Origin: Methylobacillus rhizosphaerae
GTDB lineage: Bacteria; Pseudomonadota; Gammaproteobacteria; Burkholderiales; Methylophilaceae
Assembly (NCBI RefSeq): GCF_900187985.1
Contig: NZ_FZOA01000004.1
Span: forward strand, 1-64,000
Length of the DNA: 64,000 nt
Direction of reading: 5' to 3'
Every line of letters begins with the position of its first letter. Within the stretch, counting starts at the first letter, position 1. Under the pieces are notes generated by a model. The model did not search any database, was not told where the DNA came from, and was given only the letters and a program-made list of their open reading frames with translations. Position numbers and translations under genes: made by a program. Shown here one piece after another: positions 1 to 10,251 of this stretch.

Positions 1-1
1 A

Positions 2-1192
<1,191 letters not shown>

Positions 1193-1251
1193 TTCTGTTT
1201 CCTTTAACCGATTCCATCAAGTTAATAGAGTGCCTTTGACCCAGCACCAAA

Positions 1252-1326
<75 letters not shown>

Positions 1327-1344
1327 AAATTCTTTTCTGATCAC

Positions 1345-1420
1345 TGGAGCGGGCGACGAGGTTCGAACTCGCGACATCTTGCTTGGAAGGCAAGTGCTCT
1401 ACCAACTGAGCTACACCCGC
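1345..1420 (-). tRNA. glyT: tRNA-Gly (anticodon TCC)
   Basis: A 76-nt cloverleaf with encoded CCA. The anticodon stem CTTGC/GCAAG encloses CTTCCAA, giving anticodon TCC. The T arm contains the standard GTTCGAA. It lies 18 nt upstream of tRNA-Thr(GGT) in the tufB-type tRNA cluster. Confidence 0.97.
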
Positions 1421-1459
1421 GCATCTCGCCAGAAACACACCCTGGCTCCAAATTTATGC

Positions 1460-1544
1460 TGGTGGAGGGGGAAGGATTCGAACCTTCGTACTCAGAGAGA
1501 ACGGATTTACAGTCCGTCGCCTTTAACCACTCGGCCACCCCTCC
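1460..1544 (-). tRNA. tyrU: tRNA-Tyr (anticodon GTA)
   Basis: An 85-nt class II tRNA with a long variable arm and encoded CCA. The anticodon loop CTGTAAA gives anticodon GTA. It is the second tRNA of the tufB-type cluster, in the position of E. coli tyrU. Confidence 0.97.
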
Positions 1545-1606
1545 ATCGCAGAACCCGGGATTATGCGTACACCAAAAAAAGATGTCAACACATTTTACAG
1601 AAGAAA

Positions 1607-1682
1607 TGGTGCCGGATGTCGGAATCGAACTGACGACCTTCGCATTACAAGTGCGCTGCTCTACCAACTGAGCTAATCCGGC
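1607..1682 (-). tRNA. thrU: tRNA-Thr (anticodon TGT)
   Basis: A 76-nt cloverleaf with encoded CCA. The anticodon stem GCGCA/TGCGA encloses CTTGTAA, giving anticodon TGT. It is the first tRNA of the cluster and starts only 15 nt after the sspB stop codon, so the cluster promoter must lie close to or inside the 3' end of sspB. I could not pick a convincing -35/-10 pair there. Confidence 0.97.
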
Positions 1683-1697
1683 ACGACCAAAACTGTT

Positions 1698-2120
1698 TTA
1701 CTTCACCACTCTCAACGAGGGCTTCTTTACTACTGGCGCATCAGGCATGGCACTTTCACCAGCCGACCCACTATTTGCAGCACCCTTTTCATCAGGAGAG
1801 CCTTCAGGCTCAACCTCGAAAAACATGCCCTGTCCATTCTCACGCGCAAAAATTCCGCGTACTGCTTTCATCGGCACATATATGTCTGTCGACGCACCGT
1901 TGAAACGGGCTGAGAATATAACAGCATCAGATTCGATTTGCAAACCCTTTGTTGCACTAAAATTGATATTCAGCACAATCTGGTTATCTTTCACATATGC
2001 CATAGGCACATGTGTTTGTGAATCAACCTCAACCAGAAGATGGGGAGTCAAACCATTATCTGTACACCACTCATGAATGGCACGCACCATGTAAGGTTTG
2101 GTAGAGGTAATTTCGCTCAT
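1698..2120 (-). CDS. sspB: ClpXP protease specificity-enhancing factor SspB
   Basis: SspB tethers ssrA-tagged and other substrates to the ClpXP protease in the cytoplasm. The protein is 140 aa from the ATG at 2120. That start is preceded by AAGGAG at 5 nt spacing, better placed than the in-frame GTG two codons upstream. The N-terminal substrate-binding fold is followed by an acidic/Ser/Gly-rich flexible linker and ends in PSLRVVK, which matches the known ClpX-docking tail of SspB (LRVVK). It lies 9 bp downstream of sspA, with which it surely forms an operon. Confidence 0.96.
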   Translation of the reverse strand: MSEITSTKPYMVRAIHEWCTDNGLTPHLLVEVDSQTHVPMAYVKDNQIVLNINFSATKGLQIESDAVIFSARFNGASTDIYVPMKAVRGIFARENGQGMFFEVEPEGSPDEKGAANSGSAGESAMPDAPVVKKPSLRVVK

Positions 2121-2129
2121 TTCCACTCC

Positions 2130-2729
2130 TTATTTGCGCATTGCCTTCTCAGAAGGTGTCATCGCTTCAATGTAAGCAGGGCGAGAGAATATACGTTCTG
2201 CGTATTTAAGTAAAGGGGCAGCTTGCTTGGGCAGTTCGATTCCGTAATGCCCCAAACGCCAGAGCAATGGCGCTATCGCTACATCCAGCATGGAAAATTC
2301 ATCACCAAGAATATATTCCTGACGACTGAACAACGGCACAATCTGGGTCAGGTTGTCGCGAATAGTTGCGCGCGCCTTGTCTGCAGTCTTGGTATTTCCA
2401 GATTCAATATCCGCAATATGCCGGAACAATTGATCTTCAAAGTTATGCAGGAACAAGCGTGCGCGAGCCCGCATCACAGGATCTGCAGGCATCAATTGTG
2501 GATGCGGGAAACGCTCATCAATATATTCATTGATAATGTTGGCCTGCTCAAGCACCAGATCACGCTCAACGAGAACGGGCACGGCATTATGTGGATTAAT
2601 GACTGCCAAATCTTCCGGCTTGTTTGCCATATCCACATCAATTACCTGGAAATCCATGCCTTTTTCAAACAGTACAATACGGCAACGGTGGCTGTACGGG
2701 CAGGTAGTACCTGAATACAAGGTCATCAT
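2130..2729 (-). CDS. sspA: Stringent starvation protein A (GST-fold RNA polymerase partner)
   Basis: SspA is a glutathione S-transferase-fold protein that in enterobacteria binds RNA polymerase and acts in stationary-phase and acid-stress transcription. From the ATG at 2729 (199 aa) the N-terminal thioredoxin-like half begins MMTLYSGTTCPYSH and is followed by the all-helical GST C-terminal half. The frame is open upstream to 2816 but those residues do not resemble the family, so the internal start was chosen. In many betaproteobacteria the cytochrome bc1 genes petABC lie just upstream; here a Nif3-like gene lies there instead. Confidence 0.93.
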   Translation of the reverse strand: MMTLYSGTTCPYSHRCRIVLFEKGMDFQVIDVDMANKPEDLAVINPHNAVPVLVERDLVLEQANIINEYIDERFPHPQLMPADPVMRARARLFLHNFEDQLFRHIADIESGNTKTADKARATIRDNLTQIVPLFSRQEYILGDEFSMLDVAIAPLLWRLGHYGIELPKQAAPLLKYAERIFSRPAYIEAMTPSEKAMRK

Positions 2730-2894
2730 AATTAATAGTCTCGCGTCTAGCATCCCGGTACAACCATCTACCGGCGGATTAAGAATAGGTTCGCAGCCAG
2801 ACAAAGAGCCGGCCACTAAAGTAAAGGCGAGATTCTACATAATTCGTAATAAAAAGGGAATAAAAACTTAATTTTAATGATTAAAATCAGTTAG

Positions 2895-3641
2895 TTATAT
2901 TGGATTATCCAGATCAATAAATTCGTGTTCCACCCCGAATTCTGATGCCAGGTGATTGCCGAGAGCCGCAATGCCGTACCGTTCTGTTGCGTGATGCCCG
3001 GCAGCAATATAGGCAACTCCAGTTTCGTGCGCCAGATGAAATATCTGCTCCGATACCTCCCCGCTGATATAGGCATCAACGCCCAGCGCAATAGCCGTTT
3101 CAAAATATCCTTGCGCACCCCCGCTACACCATGCAACACGCTTCACTTTGCGATTTTTCTCACCAAATATCTGGGGTTCGCGCAACAATCGCGCTCCCAG
3201 ATGCTCAGCAAAGCTTTCCAGTGTCGTCTCATGCGGCAAACATCCATACGCTATCAGACCCTGCTCACCTGTCCAACCTTCAATGACAAGATCCAGCACT
3301 TGTCCGATCCTGGCATTATTGCCAAGCGTACGATGCGCATCCAAAGGCAGATGGTATGCCAACAAACTGATATCGTTCTGCAACAAGAACTTAAGACGCT
3401 TATGTTTGATGCCAGCAATCACAGGAGATTCATTGCGCCAGAAATATCCATGATGCACAAGAATGGCGTCCGCCTGCGCATCTCTTGCCGCCTCAAGCAA
3501 GTCCATGCTGGCTGTTACACCACTCACTATTTTATTTACTTCGCTGCGCCCCTGAACCTGTAAACCATTAGGACAATAATCCTTGAAGCGATCTACCTCC
3601 AGGAATTGTCCGGTATAATCAACAAGCTCTTTTAGTTTCAT
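2895..3641 (-). CDS. Nif3-like dinuclear metal-centre protein (YbgI family)
   Basis: A 248-aa member of the Nif3/YbgI family, hexameric proteins with a dinuclear metal site; the best-supported role in E. coli is in GTP cyclohydrolase I-like or DNA-damage-related metabolism, so the function stays open. The family metal ligands are visible as LVHHGYFW (near residue 62) and AAGHHATERYG near the C-terminus. The ATG is preceded by GGAGAA. It is divergent from the serine protease gene with a 46-bp gap. A 165-bp AT-rich stretch separates it from sspA. Confidence 0.93.
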   Translation of the reverse strand: MKLKELVDYTGQFLEVDRFKDYCPNGLQVQGRSEVNKIVSGVTASMDLLEAARDAQADAILVHHGYFWRNESPVIAGIKHKRLKFLLQNDISLLAYHLPLDAHRTLGNNARIGQVLDLVIEGWTGEQGLIAYGCLPHETTLESFAEHLGARLLREPQIFGEKNRKVKRVAWCSGGAQGYFETAIALGVDAYISGEVSEQIFHLAHETGVAYIAAGHHATERYGIAALGNHLASEFGVEHEFIDLDNPI

Positions 3642-3687
3642 TCATCATTCTCCAATATTTTTAGATTCGCACTAAGTCGAACCCAAC

Positions 3688-4854
3688 ATGCGTAAACTTT
3701 GGCTTATTTTTGCACAGACTGTCACTATCAGTCTTGCTGCCCTTTTTGTCGTACAGCTATTTCATCCGCAGCTATTACAGCTACGCGACACCAATGCTCC
3801 GATCAAAGAAGCATCAATCCCTGCAATAAATAATGTGCAACCAGGTTCTTACCGTCATGCAGCCCAGGCGGCAATGCCCAGTGTCGTGAATATCTTCACC
3901 TCCAAAAAGGTCAATCAATCCTCCGAGAATCCTTTTATGGATGATCCATTATTTCGTCACTTTTTCGGAGAGCAATTTGAAGAACAACAAAGTCAACGGG
4001 AAAACAGCCTCGGCTCAGGTGTCATTGTTAACAGCCAGGGGTTAATACTTACCAACCATCATGTCGTTGAAGCCGCAGACGAAATCGAAGTCGCACTTGC
4101 TGATGGCAGAACCCTGCCCGCGCGCATTGTCGGCACCGACCCTGAAACAGACCTGGCTGTTCTCAAGGTCAATGCCCGTAATCTTCCAGCTATCACCTTC
4201 GCCCAACCCGCCACTCTCAATATCGGCGATGTAGTACTCGCGATCGGCAATCCTTTCGGTGTCGGGCAGACTGTCACTCAAGGTATCATCAGCGCCCTTG
4301 GCCGCAATCATCTCGGTATCAATACTTTCGAAAACTTCATCCAGACCGATGCTGCCATCAATCCCGGCAACTCTGGTGGTGCCCTCATCGATACAGAAGG
4401 CAATCTGGTCGGTATCAATAGCGCTATCTATTCACGCAATGGTGGTTCCATGGGTATTGGTTTTGCCATCCCGGTCAGCCTGGTCAAGCAAGTCATGGAG
4501 CAGATTATTCGTAAAGGCAGTGTTATCCGCGGCTGGATTGGTATTGAAGCACAAGATATCACACCTGAGCTGGCAGAATCGTTCAAATTGAAGCAAGTGC
4601 GCGGATCACTGGTTGCTGGCGTGGTACGCGGCGGCCCGGCAGACCAGGCCGGATTACGGCCTGGAGATATCCTGCTGGGAATTGATGGTCATGAAGTCCA
4701 GGACAGCTCCACTATGCTTAATGTGATCTCAGGCCTGAAACCAGAGAAGAAAGTCATATTCAAGATTGCACGCAGTCAGACTGAGATTGAAATCCCGATC
4801 ACGATCGGAACACGGCCAGTGCAACGAAGCACCCGGGGAAGAGAGCTGAATTAA
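3688..4854 (+). CDS. Do-like periplasmic serine protease, single PDZ (DegS/AlgW type)
   Basis: A 388-aa trypsin-like protease of the HtrA family. An N-terminal hydrophobic segment (about residues 4-24) anchors or exports it. The catalytic triad is visible as His125 in TNHHVVEA, Asp155 in ETDLAVLK and Ser229 in NPGNSGGAL. One PDZ domain covers about residues 275-370, with the carboxylate-binding region ahead of it. A single PDZ plus N-terminal helix fits DegS/AlgW (sigma-E pathway proteases) better than the two-PDZ DegP/DegQ, though betaproteobacterial copies at this locus are often called DegQ. No anti-sigma partner is adjacent. Confidence 0.95.
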   Translation: MRKLWLIFAQTVTISLAALFVVQLFHPQLLQLRDTNAPIKEASIPAINNVQPGSYRHAAQAAMPSVVNIFTSKKVNQSSENPFMDDPLFRHFFGEQFEEQQSQRENSLGSGVIVNSQGLILTNHHVVEAADEIEVALADGRTLPARIVGTDPETDLAVLKVNARNLPAITFAQPATLNIGDVVLAIGNPFGVGQTVTQGIISALGRNHLGINTFENFIQTDAAINPGNSGGALIDTEGNLVGINSAIYSRNGGSMGIGFAIPVSLVKQVMEQIIRKGSVIRGWIGIEAQDITPELAESFKLKQVRGSLVAGVVRGGPADQAGLRPGDILLGIDGHEVQDSSTMLNVISGLKPEKKVIFKIARSQTEIEIPITIGTRPVQRSTRGRELN

Positions 4855-4871
4855 TAACGCTAAGTTAAAAC

Positions 4872-5603
4872 TCAGTGGAGCTGTTGCTGGTTTCTTCTCT
4901 GCAGCAGGCTGGCTACCAGAATGCCAGTTTCATATAACACCCACAACGGCACTGCCAGCATCACTTGAGAAATCACATCAGGCGGAGTAAAGATGGCACC
5001 GATGACAAATGCCCCGACAATGACATAGGAGCGGGCTCCGCGTAAAGTCGCCACATTGACCACGCCTGCACTGACCAGCAGGATCACGGCAACTGGCACT
5101 TCAAATGCCAGGCCAAAAGCAATAAACAGTGTCATTGCAAAATCCAGATATTTACCTATATCGGTCATGACGGCCACCCCTTCCGGGGCAGTATGGGCAA
5201 TAAATCCAAACACCACCGGGAAAACCAGGTAGTAAGCAAATGCCATCCCAAGCAGGAAAAGCAATGTGCTGGCAAACACCAAGGGGCCAATCAATCGGCG
5301 CTCATGTGCATATAACCCTGGTGCGACAAAGGCCCAGATTTGATACAAGGTATGTGGCAAGGAAATCATGAATGCCGCCAGCAATACCACTTTCATGGGA
5401 ACAAAAAACGGCGTTGTCACATCCGTGGCAATCATCTGCCCACCCAGTGGGAGACTATTCAATAATGGGCTGGCAAGAAACTGATAGATTTCATTGGCGA
5501 ATGGAAAAAGTACAACCGTAATCAGTACAGTCCCGATGATGATGCGCAACAAGCGATCACGCAATTCAATCATATGGGAAATAAAAGTATCAGTGGTGCT
5601 CAA
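4872..5603 (-). CDS. tatC: Sec-independent protein translocase TatC
   Basis: The polytopic receptor subunit of the twin-arginine translocase in the inner membrane; 243 aa with six predicted transmembrane segments. The N-terminus contains the conserved H-x-x-E-L-R-x-R element (SHMIELRDRLLR, residues 9-20), part of the signal-peptide binding site. Its ATG overlaps the tatB stop by 4 nt, indicating translational coupling in tatABC. It converges with the serine protease gene. Confidence 0.98.
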   Translation of the reverse strand: MSTTDTFISHMIELRDRLLRIIIGTVLITVVLFPFANEIYQFLASPLLNSLPLGGQMIATDVTTPFFVPMKVVLLAAFMISLPHTLYQIWAFVAPGLYAHERRLIGPLVFASTLLFLLGMAFAYYLVFPVVFGFIAHTAPEGVAVMTDIGKYLDFAMTLFIAFGLAFEVPVAVILLVSAGVVNVATLRGARSYVIVGAFVIGAIFTPPDVISQVMLAVPLWVLYETGILVASLLQRRNQQQLH

Positions 5604-6022
5604 TTCGTAGTACCGCCAGGAGGTTGGGATTCTTGGTCTGGCTGTTGCGGAGCCGTTTCCCTGCGCGTTACTTGCCGAGGAGCCGGGGGCGCAGTTCTTA
5701 CAATCATATCTTTCGCCAGTTTGTCTTGCTCCTCCTGGGAAAGCTGAGCAATGCCCTGTAATTCCTTTTCGATAGCAGACACGCTATCGTGCATACTGTT
5801 CTCTGCCTGTTGCAGGCTTTGTTTGACATCTGTCTGCAAACGCTGCAATTCATCAACACGCAACTCACGGTTGATTTCAGATTTCACATCATTGACATAG
5901 CGCTGCATGCGTCCCAGCAACAGACCCACAGTACGGACGACTTTAGGAAGCCGCTCTGGCCCGATCACAATCAATGCCACGACAGCGATAACCACCAGTT
6001 CGGAAAAGGCAATATCAAACAC
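5600..6022 (-). CDS. tatB: Sec-independent protein translocase TatB
   Basis: A 140-aa TatB: short periplasmic N-terminus, one transmembrane helix (about residues 3-21, FDIAFSELVVIAVVALIVIG), the conserved G-P-x-x-L-P motif at the membrane boundary, then an amphipathic helix and a long polar, proline/glutamine-rich tail. TatB and TatC form the substrate-binding complex of the Tat exporter. The TatB-specific Glu in the membrane segment (Glu8) is present and separates it from TatA. It is coupled to tatC and lies 17 bp after tatA. Confidence 0.97.
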   Translation of the reverse strand: MFDIAFSELVVIAVVALIVIGPERLPKVVRTVGLLLGRMQRYVNDVKSEINRELRVDELQRLQTDVKQSLQQAENSMHDSVSAIEKELQGIAQLSQEEQDKLAKDMIVRTAPPAPRQVTRRETAPQQPDQESQPPGGTTN

Positions 6023-6039
6023 GAAGCAAATCCTCCGGC

Positions 6040-6258
6040 TTAATGCCTTTCATGCTGTCGCACATCATTTTCCACTGTATTCCCCTTGACGTCGTCGTCA
6101 AGAGAAGCAGGCGCAGACTTACCCTCATTCACAGCATTCTTGAATTCCTTAACCGCACCGCCTACATCACCACCGATGTTCCGTAATTTCTTGGTACCAA
6201 AAATCAAGACTACGATTGCCAACACAATCAACCAGTGCCAAATACTGAATGTTCCCAT
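6040..6258 (-). CDS. tatA: Sec-independent protein translocase TatA
   Basis: A 72-aa TatA, the pore-forming or membrane-thinning subunit. From the ATG at 6258 it reads [20 protein letters not shown], followed by the family motif [10 protein letters not shown] and an amphipathic helix ([10 protein letters not shown]). The start is set by GGGAGAG seven bases upstream; the frame is open seven codons further but without a ribosome site. It is the first gene of tatABC and lies 17 bp downstream of the HIT protein gene, probably in the same transcript as the his genes. Confidence 0.97.
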   Translation of the reverse strand: MGTFSIWHWLIVLAIVVLIFGTKKLRNIGGDVGGAVKEFKNAVNEGKSAPASLDDDVKGNTVENDVRQHERH

Positions 6259-6275
6259 GACTGCTCTCCCGAATA

Positions 6276-6614
6276 TCAAACTTTTGGCAATGTTTCTCCA
6301 CCACCAAATACATGTATATGGATATGAAAAACTTCCTGGCCGCCTTCCCGTCCAGTGTTGATCATAGTGCGAAAACCCTTGAGACCAGATTCACTGGCCA
6401 GCCTGGGGGCCAGCAATAACATTTTACCCAGTAAAGCCTGATGCCTCTGTCCACAATCGGCAAGACTATCAATATGAATCTTGGGCACTAACAACAAATG
6501 TGTAGGAGCAATTGGCCGGATGTCATGGAATGCGATGACATCCTCGTCCTCATAAATCTTTTTTGAGGGAATATCGTTGTTAACAATCTTGCAAAAAATA
6601 CAATCCGCACTCAT
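6276..6614 (-). CDS. HIT-family protein (HinT-like purine nucleoside phosphoramidase)
   Basis: A 112-aa histidine-triad protein, a small cytoplasmic nucleotide hydrolase acting on AMP-phosphoramidates. The triad HIHIHVFGG lies near the C-terminus, and the N-terminus has the zinc-type CIFCKI motif. The ATG at 6614 has GGAG nine bases upstream; the preceding in-frame TTG is less likely. It sits between hisE and tatA, its usual place in betaproteobacterial his-tat clusters. Confidence 0.96.
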   Translation of the reverse strand: MSADCIFCKIVNNDIPSKKIYEDEDVIAFHDIRPIAPTHLLLVPKIHIDSLADCGQRHQALLGKMLLLAPRLASESGLKGFRTMINTGREGGQEVFHIHIHVFGGGETLPKV

Positions 6615-6646
6615 CAAGAATTACTCCAACTCCAAATATTGCCATC

Positions 6647-6967
6647 TCACTCTGTTGGCCGGGAAGCCTTTTCTTCAAGCCCTGACAATCCTTCCCGTCG
6701 GGCCAGCTCCTTCAATACATCTTGAGGCCTAAGCCCCACATGAGCCAACATTACCATACTATGAAACCAAAGGTCTGCGGTTTCATAGATAATCTTTTCA
6801 GTATCTCCATCCTTGGCGGCAATAATGGTTTCTGCTGCCTCCTCACCCACTTTCTTGAGGATGGTATCAATGCCCTTGGCATACAACTTGGCAACATAGG
6901 AGCTTTGCGGATCGGCCCCCTTGCGTTGCTCCAGCAAATCAGCCAGCCTATCCAGTACTTCACTCAT
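6647..6967 (-). CDS. hisE: Phosphoribosyl-ATP pyrophosphatase
   Basis: Second step of histidine synthesis: hydrolyses phosphoribosyl-ATP to phosphoribosyl-AMP. The 106-aa protein has the all-alpha MazG-like core, with the Mg-binding residues in [14 protein letters not shown] and the downstream ETADLWFH. It is a stand-alone HisE, unlike the HisIE fusion of enterics. Its start overlaps the end of hisI by 8 nt. Last his gene of the cluster. Confidence 0.98.
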   Translation of the reverse strand: MSEVLDRLADLLEQRKGADPQSSYVAKLYAKGIDTILKKVGEEAAETIIAAKDGDTEKIIYETADLWFHSMVMLAHVGLRPQDVLKELARREGLSGLEEKASRPTE

Positions 6968-7352
6968 GATGGTAGATATCCTCAGGATTTTTTACGACCT
7001 CTTGGTCAATCACCCATTGATCTTGTTCCAGCTTCTGGAAAAAGCAGTTATGGCGCCCAGTATGGCATGCAATACCTCCCACCTGCTCCACCGTAATGAG
7101 AATGACATCCTCATCACAATCCAGGTGCACTGCATGCACCTTCTGCACATGTCCTGACTCTTCACCTTTATGCCAGAGCCGCTTCCGGGAACGGGACCAG
7201 TACACAGCCTGGCCAGTCTCCGCAGTCAGACTCAACGCCTCGCGGTTCATCCAGGCAAACATCAATACTTTATTGCTGCCAACTTCCTGCGCGATCACAG
7301 GCACCAGGCCGTCAGCATTCCAACTGACCTTATCCAGCCACGTCCCACTCAT
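6960..7352 (-). CDS. hisI: Phosphoribosyl-AMP cyclohydrolase
   Basis: Third step of histidine synthesis: opens the adenine ring of phosphoribosyl-AMP. The 130-aa enzyme has the conserved W-x-K-G-E-x-S-G motif ([10 protein letters not shown]), the Mg-binding D-C-D-x-D (HLDCDEDVI) and the zinc-binding C-H-T-G-R-x-x-C-F ([11 protein letters not shown]). The ATG overlaps the hisF stop by 4 nt, so translation is coupled. Confidence 0.98.
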   Translation of the reverse strand: MSGTWLDKVSWNADGLVPVIAQEVGSNKVLMFAWMNREALSLTAETGQAVYWSRSRKRLWHKGEESGHVQKVHAVHLDCDEDVILITVEQVGGIACHTGRHNCFFQKLEQDQWVIDQEVVKNPEDIYHHE

Positions 7353-8107
7353 AGACGCACCTCGATTCCTTGCTCGCGCATATATTCCTTGGCTTGGCGC
7401 ACCGTGTATTCACCATAGTGGAAAATACTCGCAGCAAGAACAGCATCAGCGCCACCTTCTCTCACACCCTCAACCAGATGAATCAGGTTTCCGACCCCAC
7501 CTGAGGCAATGATAGGCACGTCCACAGCTTCACTGATTGCACGATTCAATGGTAAATTGAATCCCGTCTTGGTACCGTCCCTGTCCATACTGGTCACCAG
7601 CAGCTCACCGGCACCAAGCGCTACCATTTTCCGGGCCCATTCAACAGCATCCAGCCCGGTTGGCTTGCGGCCGCCATGGGTAAAGATTTCCCAATGATCG
7701 CCCACCTGCTTGGCATCAATCGCCACGACAATACACTGTGAACCAAAACGCCCGGCAGCATCAGCAACCAGTTGGGGGTTCGTAACTGCAGCTGTATTGA
7801 TGCTGACTTTATCCGCACCCGCATTCAGCAAACGCCTAACGTCCTCCACAGCACGTACGCCACCACCCACAGTTAATGGGATAAATACCTGAGAAGCCAC
7901 CTGCTCAATGATATCGAGAATCAGGCCCCGATCATCCGAACTGGCTGTTATATCAAGGAATGTAAGCTCATCAGCACCCTGCTCATCATACCTGCGGGCA
8001 ATTTCAACCGGATCACCTGCATCGCGCAACTCCAGGAAATTCACGCCTTTAACAACGCGACCACCGGTCACATCCAGACAAGGAATAATGCGCTTAGCTA
8101 AACTCAT
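7349..8107 (-). CDS. hisF: Imidazole glycerol phosphate synthase cyclase subunit
   Basis: A (beta/alpha)8 barrel that uses ammonia from HisH to form imidazole glycerol phosphate and AICAR. The 252-aa protein carries the catalytic aspartates in [10 protein letters not shown] (Asp11) and VVAIDAK (near 130), plus phosphate-binding glycines in LTVGGGVR and IIASGGVG. Overlaps hisA by 4 nt and hisI by 4 nt, a tightly coupled operon. Confidence 0.99.
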   Translation of the reverse strand: MSLAKRIIPCLDVTGGRVVKGVNFLELRDAGDPVEIARRYDEQGADELTFLDITASSDDRGLILDIIEQVASQVFIPLTVGGGVRAVEDVRRLLNAGADKVSINTAAVTNPQLVADAAGRFGSQCIVVAIDAKQVGDHWEIFTHGGRKPTGLDAVEWARKMVALGAGELLVTSMDRDGTKTGFNLPLNRAISEAVDVPIIASGGVGNLIHLVEGVREGGADAVLAASIFHYGEYTVRQAKEYMREQGIEVRL

Positions 8108-8847
8108 GCCCGACTCAACTCATCAGCCAGACTCTGCGCTTCAGTGAAATTCAATGTGCCTTCATAAATAGCACGTCCGGTAATCGCACCAATAACGCCT
8201 TCACTTTCCACTGCAACCAGGCGATGTACGTCATCCAGATTAGTCACCCCGCCACTTGCAATCACAGGAATCGTCAATGCTTGTGCCAGAGCAACCGTCG
8301 CCTCGATATTGACGCCGGTTAACATACCGTCGCGTCCAATATCGGTATATACCACGGCCTCTACTCCGTAATCCTCAAACTTCTTGGCCAGATCAATGAC
8401 GTCATGTCCCGTCAGTTTGGACCAACCATCGACAGCAACCTTGCCGTCTTTAGCATCCAAGCCCACCATGATTTGTCCGGGAAATGCATAACAAGCTTCA
8501 TGTAGGAATCCGGGGTTCTTTACAGCAGCGGTCCCGACAATCACATAACTAATACCGTTATCCAGGTAACGCTCAATCGTCTCAAGATCCCGGATACCCC
8601 CTCCAAGCTGAATGGGGATGTCATTACCAACTGCCTGGACAATGGCCTTGATGGCACCTTCATTGACCGGCTTGCCGGCAAAAGCACCATTGAGATCCAC
8701 CAGGTGCAAGCGCTTGCCTCCCTGGTCAACCCAGTGACGGGCCATGGCGCCGGGATCTTCGGAAAATACGGTAGCATCTTCCATCAGACCTTGTTTCAAA
8801 CGAACACAGTGACCATCTTTCAGGTCGATAGCAGGTATTATCAGCAT
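8104..8847 (-). CDS. hisA: Phosphoribosylformimino-5-aminoimidazole carboxamide ribotide isomerase
   Basis: The fourth step in histidine synthesis, an Amadori isomerase with a (beta/alpha)8 barrel; 247 aa. Catalytic Asp8 is in AIDLKDG and the second acid is in GLDAKDGK; phosphate-binding loops IQLGGGIR and VIASGGVT are present. A sister of HisF in the next gene. The gap to hisH is 20 bp, the only noticeable gap in the hisH-A-F-I-E run. Confidence 0.99.
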   Translation of the reverse strand: MLIIPAIDLKDGHCVRLKQGLMEDATVFSEDPGAMARHWVDQGGKRLHLVDLNGAFAGKPVNEGAIKAIVQAVGNDIPIQLGGGIRDLETIERYLDNGISYVIVGTAAVKNPGFLHEACYAFPGQIMVGLDAKDGKVAVDGWSKLTGHDVIDLAKKFEDYGVEAVVYTDIGRDGMLTGVNIEATVALAQALTIPVIASGGVTNLDDVHRLVAVESEGVIGAITGRAIYEGTLNFTEAQSLADELSRA

Positions 8848-8867
8848 GTTATTTCAGAGTTTGACGA

Positions 8868-9512
8868 TTAAAACACTCCGTCCCACTGGACGAAGTTAGA
8901 AAGAAGCTGAAGCCCGGAATGCTGGCTTTTTTCCGGGTGAAATTGCGCAGCAAATACATTGCCGCGCGCAATACAGCTGGTAAATTGTTGAGGATATTCG
9001 CTATAGCCAACGTCCAGGCCGCGATCATCCGGCACGACATAATAGCTATGCACATAATAGAAGCGCTCACCATTCTCGATACCATGCCAGAGAGGATGTG
9101 CCTGGCGTTGATACACCTGGTTCCAGCCCATATGCGGCACCTTGAGCTTGCCGCCCTCTGCATCATGCATCTGAGCCGCGGCAAAACGCCTGACCTGGCC
9201 TTTCAGGATACCCAGCCCCGCTGCATTTCCCTCTTCACTGTGTTCAAACAGGAGCTGCAACCCGATGCATATCCCCAGGAATGGTTTTTCGGCTGCCGCC
9301 GTAATGACCGCATCGCGCAGTCCTCTGGCATCCAGTTCGCGCATACAATCAGGCATCGCGCCCTGGCCTGGAAATACCACGCGCGCTGCTGCTGCAATCT
9401 GCTTGGGATCACTGGTCACTACGACATTTTGGTGGGGTGCAACATGCTCCAATGCCTTGGACACGGAGCGCAAATTACCCATGCCATAATCAACAACGGC
9501 TATATCTATCAT
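8868..9512 (-). CDS. hisH: Imidazole glycerol phosphate synthase glutamine amidotransferase subunit
   Basis: Class I glutamine amidotransferase that supplies ammonia to HisF. From the ATG at 9512 it is 214 aa, beginning MIDIAVVDYGMGNLRS as in the family; the frame extends six codons to a TTG that was not chosen. The catalytic Cys is in FLGICIGLQLLFE, and the His/Glu pair is in AAQFHPEKS. It lies 33 bp after hisB. Confidence 0.97.
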   Translation of the reverse strand: MIDIAVVDYGMGNLRSVSKALEHVAPHQNVVVTSDPKQIAAAARVVFPGQGAMPDCMRELDARGLRDAVITAAAEKPFLGICIGLQLLFEHSEEGNAAGLGILKGQVRRFAAAQMHDAEGGKLKVPHMGWNQVYQRQAHPLWHGIENGERFYYVHSYYVVPDDRGLDVGYSEYPQQFTSCIARGNVFAAQFHPEKSQHSGLQLLSNFVQWDGVF

Positions 9513-9545
9513 GATAAAAGAAGGGGGCAAACCCCGAAAAAAGAC

Positions 9546-10142
9546 TTATAAACTACCCTTGGTTGAAGGCATTATACCCGCCATACGCGGATCAAGCTCA
9601 ACCGCTGCACGTAAAGCACGGCCAAACGCTTTGTAAATCGTTTCTGCCTGATGGTGCGCATTTGTGCCACGCAAATTATCTATATGCAATGTAATTGCCG
9701 CATGATTCACAAAACCCTGGAAAAATTCGCGCACCAAATCCACGTCAAATTCACCAATACGTGCACGAGTGAATTCCACGTTGAATTCAAGCCCCGGACG
9801 GCCAGAAATGTCCAGCACTACACGTGACAATGCTTCATCCAGCGGTACATAGGCATGTGCGTATCGGCGTATACCTTTTTTGTCGCCCAATGCTTGCTTG
9901 AATGCCTGTCCCAAGGCAATACCCACATCTTCGACAGTATGATGGGCATCAATATGCAAATCACCCTGACAGGCAACACTGATATCCATCATGCCATGAC
10001 GGGCAATCTGGTCCAGCATGTGGTCAAAAAAACCGACCCCACTCTGCAGTTTGGACACACCTGTGCCATCCAGATTGATGGAAACGGCAATCTTGGTTTC
10101 TAGAGTATCGCGACTTACTTCAGCTTTACGCATGGTCACCAT
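9546..10142 (-). CDS. hisB: Imidazoleglycerol-phosphate dehydratase
   Basis: Monofunctional IGP dehydratase, sixth step of histidine synthesis; 198 aa, without the phosphatase domain fused in E. coli. The manganese-binding histidine clusters are visible in [21 protein letters not shown] and [14 protein letters not shown]. Two ATG codons three residues apart (10142 and 10133) could start the protein; neither has a strong ribosome site. It is the first his gene downstream of the hps terminator, so it needs either readthrough or its own promoter. Confidence 0.98.
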   Translation of the reverse strand: MVTMRKAEVSRDTLETKIAVSINLDGTGVSKLQSGVGFFDHMLDQIARHGMMDISVACQGDLHIDAHHTVEDVGIALGQAFKQALGDKKGIRRYAHAYVPLDEALSRVVLDISGRPGLEFNVEFTRARIGEFDVDLVREFFQGFVNHAAITLHIDNLRGTNAHHQAETIYKAFGRALRAAVELDPRMAGIMPSTKGSL

Positions 10143-10152
10143 TCAAATCATG

Positions 10153-10206
10153 AAAAACAAAATCAAAACCGCTGCAAAACAGTAGACACAGTCATGCAGC
10201 GGTTTT
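10153..10206 (-). terminator. Intrinsic terminator after hps
   Basis: A perfect 12-bp inverted repeat, AAAACCGCTGCA at 10165-10176 and TGCAGCGGTTTT at 10195-10206, with an 18-nt loop. On the minus strand it is followed by a T-rich stretch (GATTTTGTTTTT). It lies 46 bp past the hps stop and separates hps from hisB. Confidence 0.85.
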
Positions 10207-10251
10207 CAGACGGACTCAGGCAACACCCTTGTAGATGCTGCAGAATTTCAA

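Noticed and set aside
2871-2887. ATTTTAA-TGA-TTAAAAT palindrome between sspA and the nif3-like gene
   Set aside because: It is short and purely AT in an AT-rich gap, so it is expected by chance; no further support.
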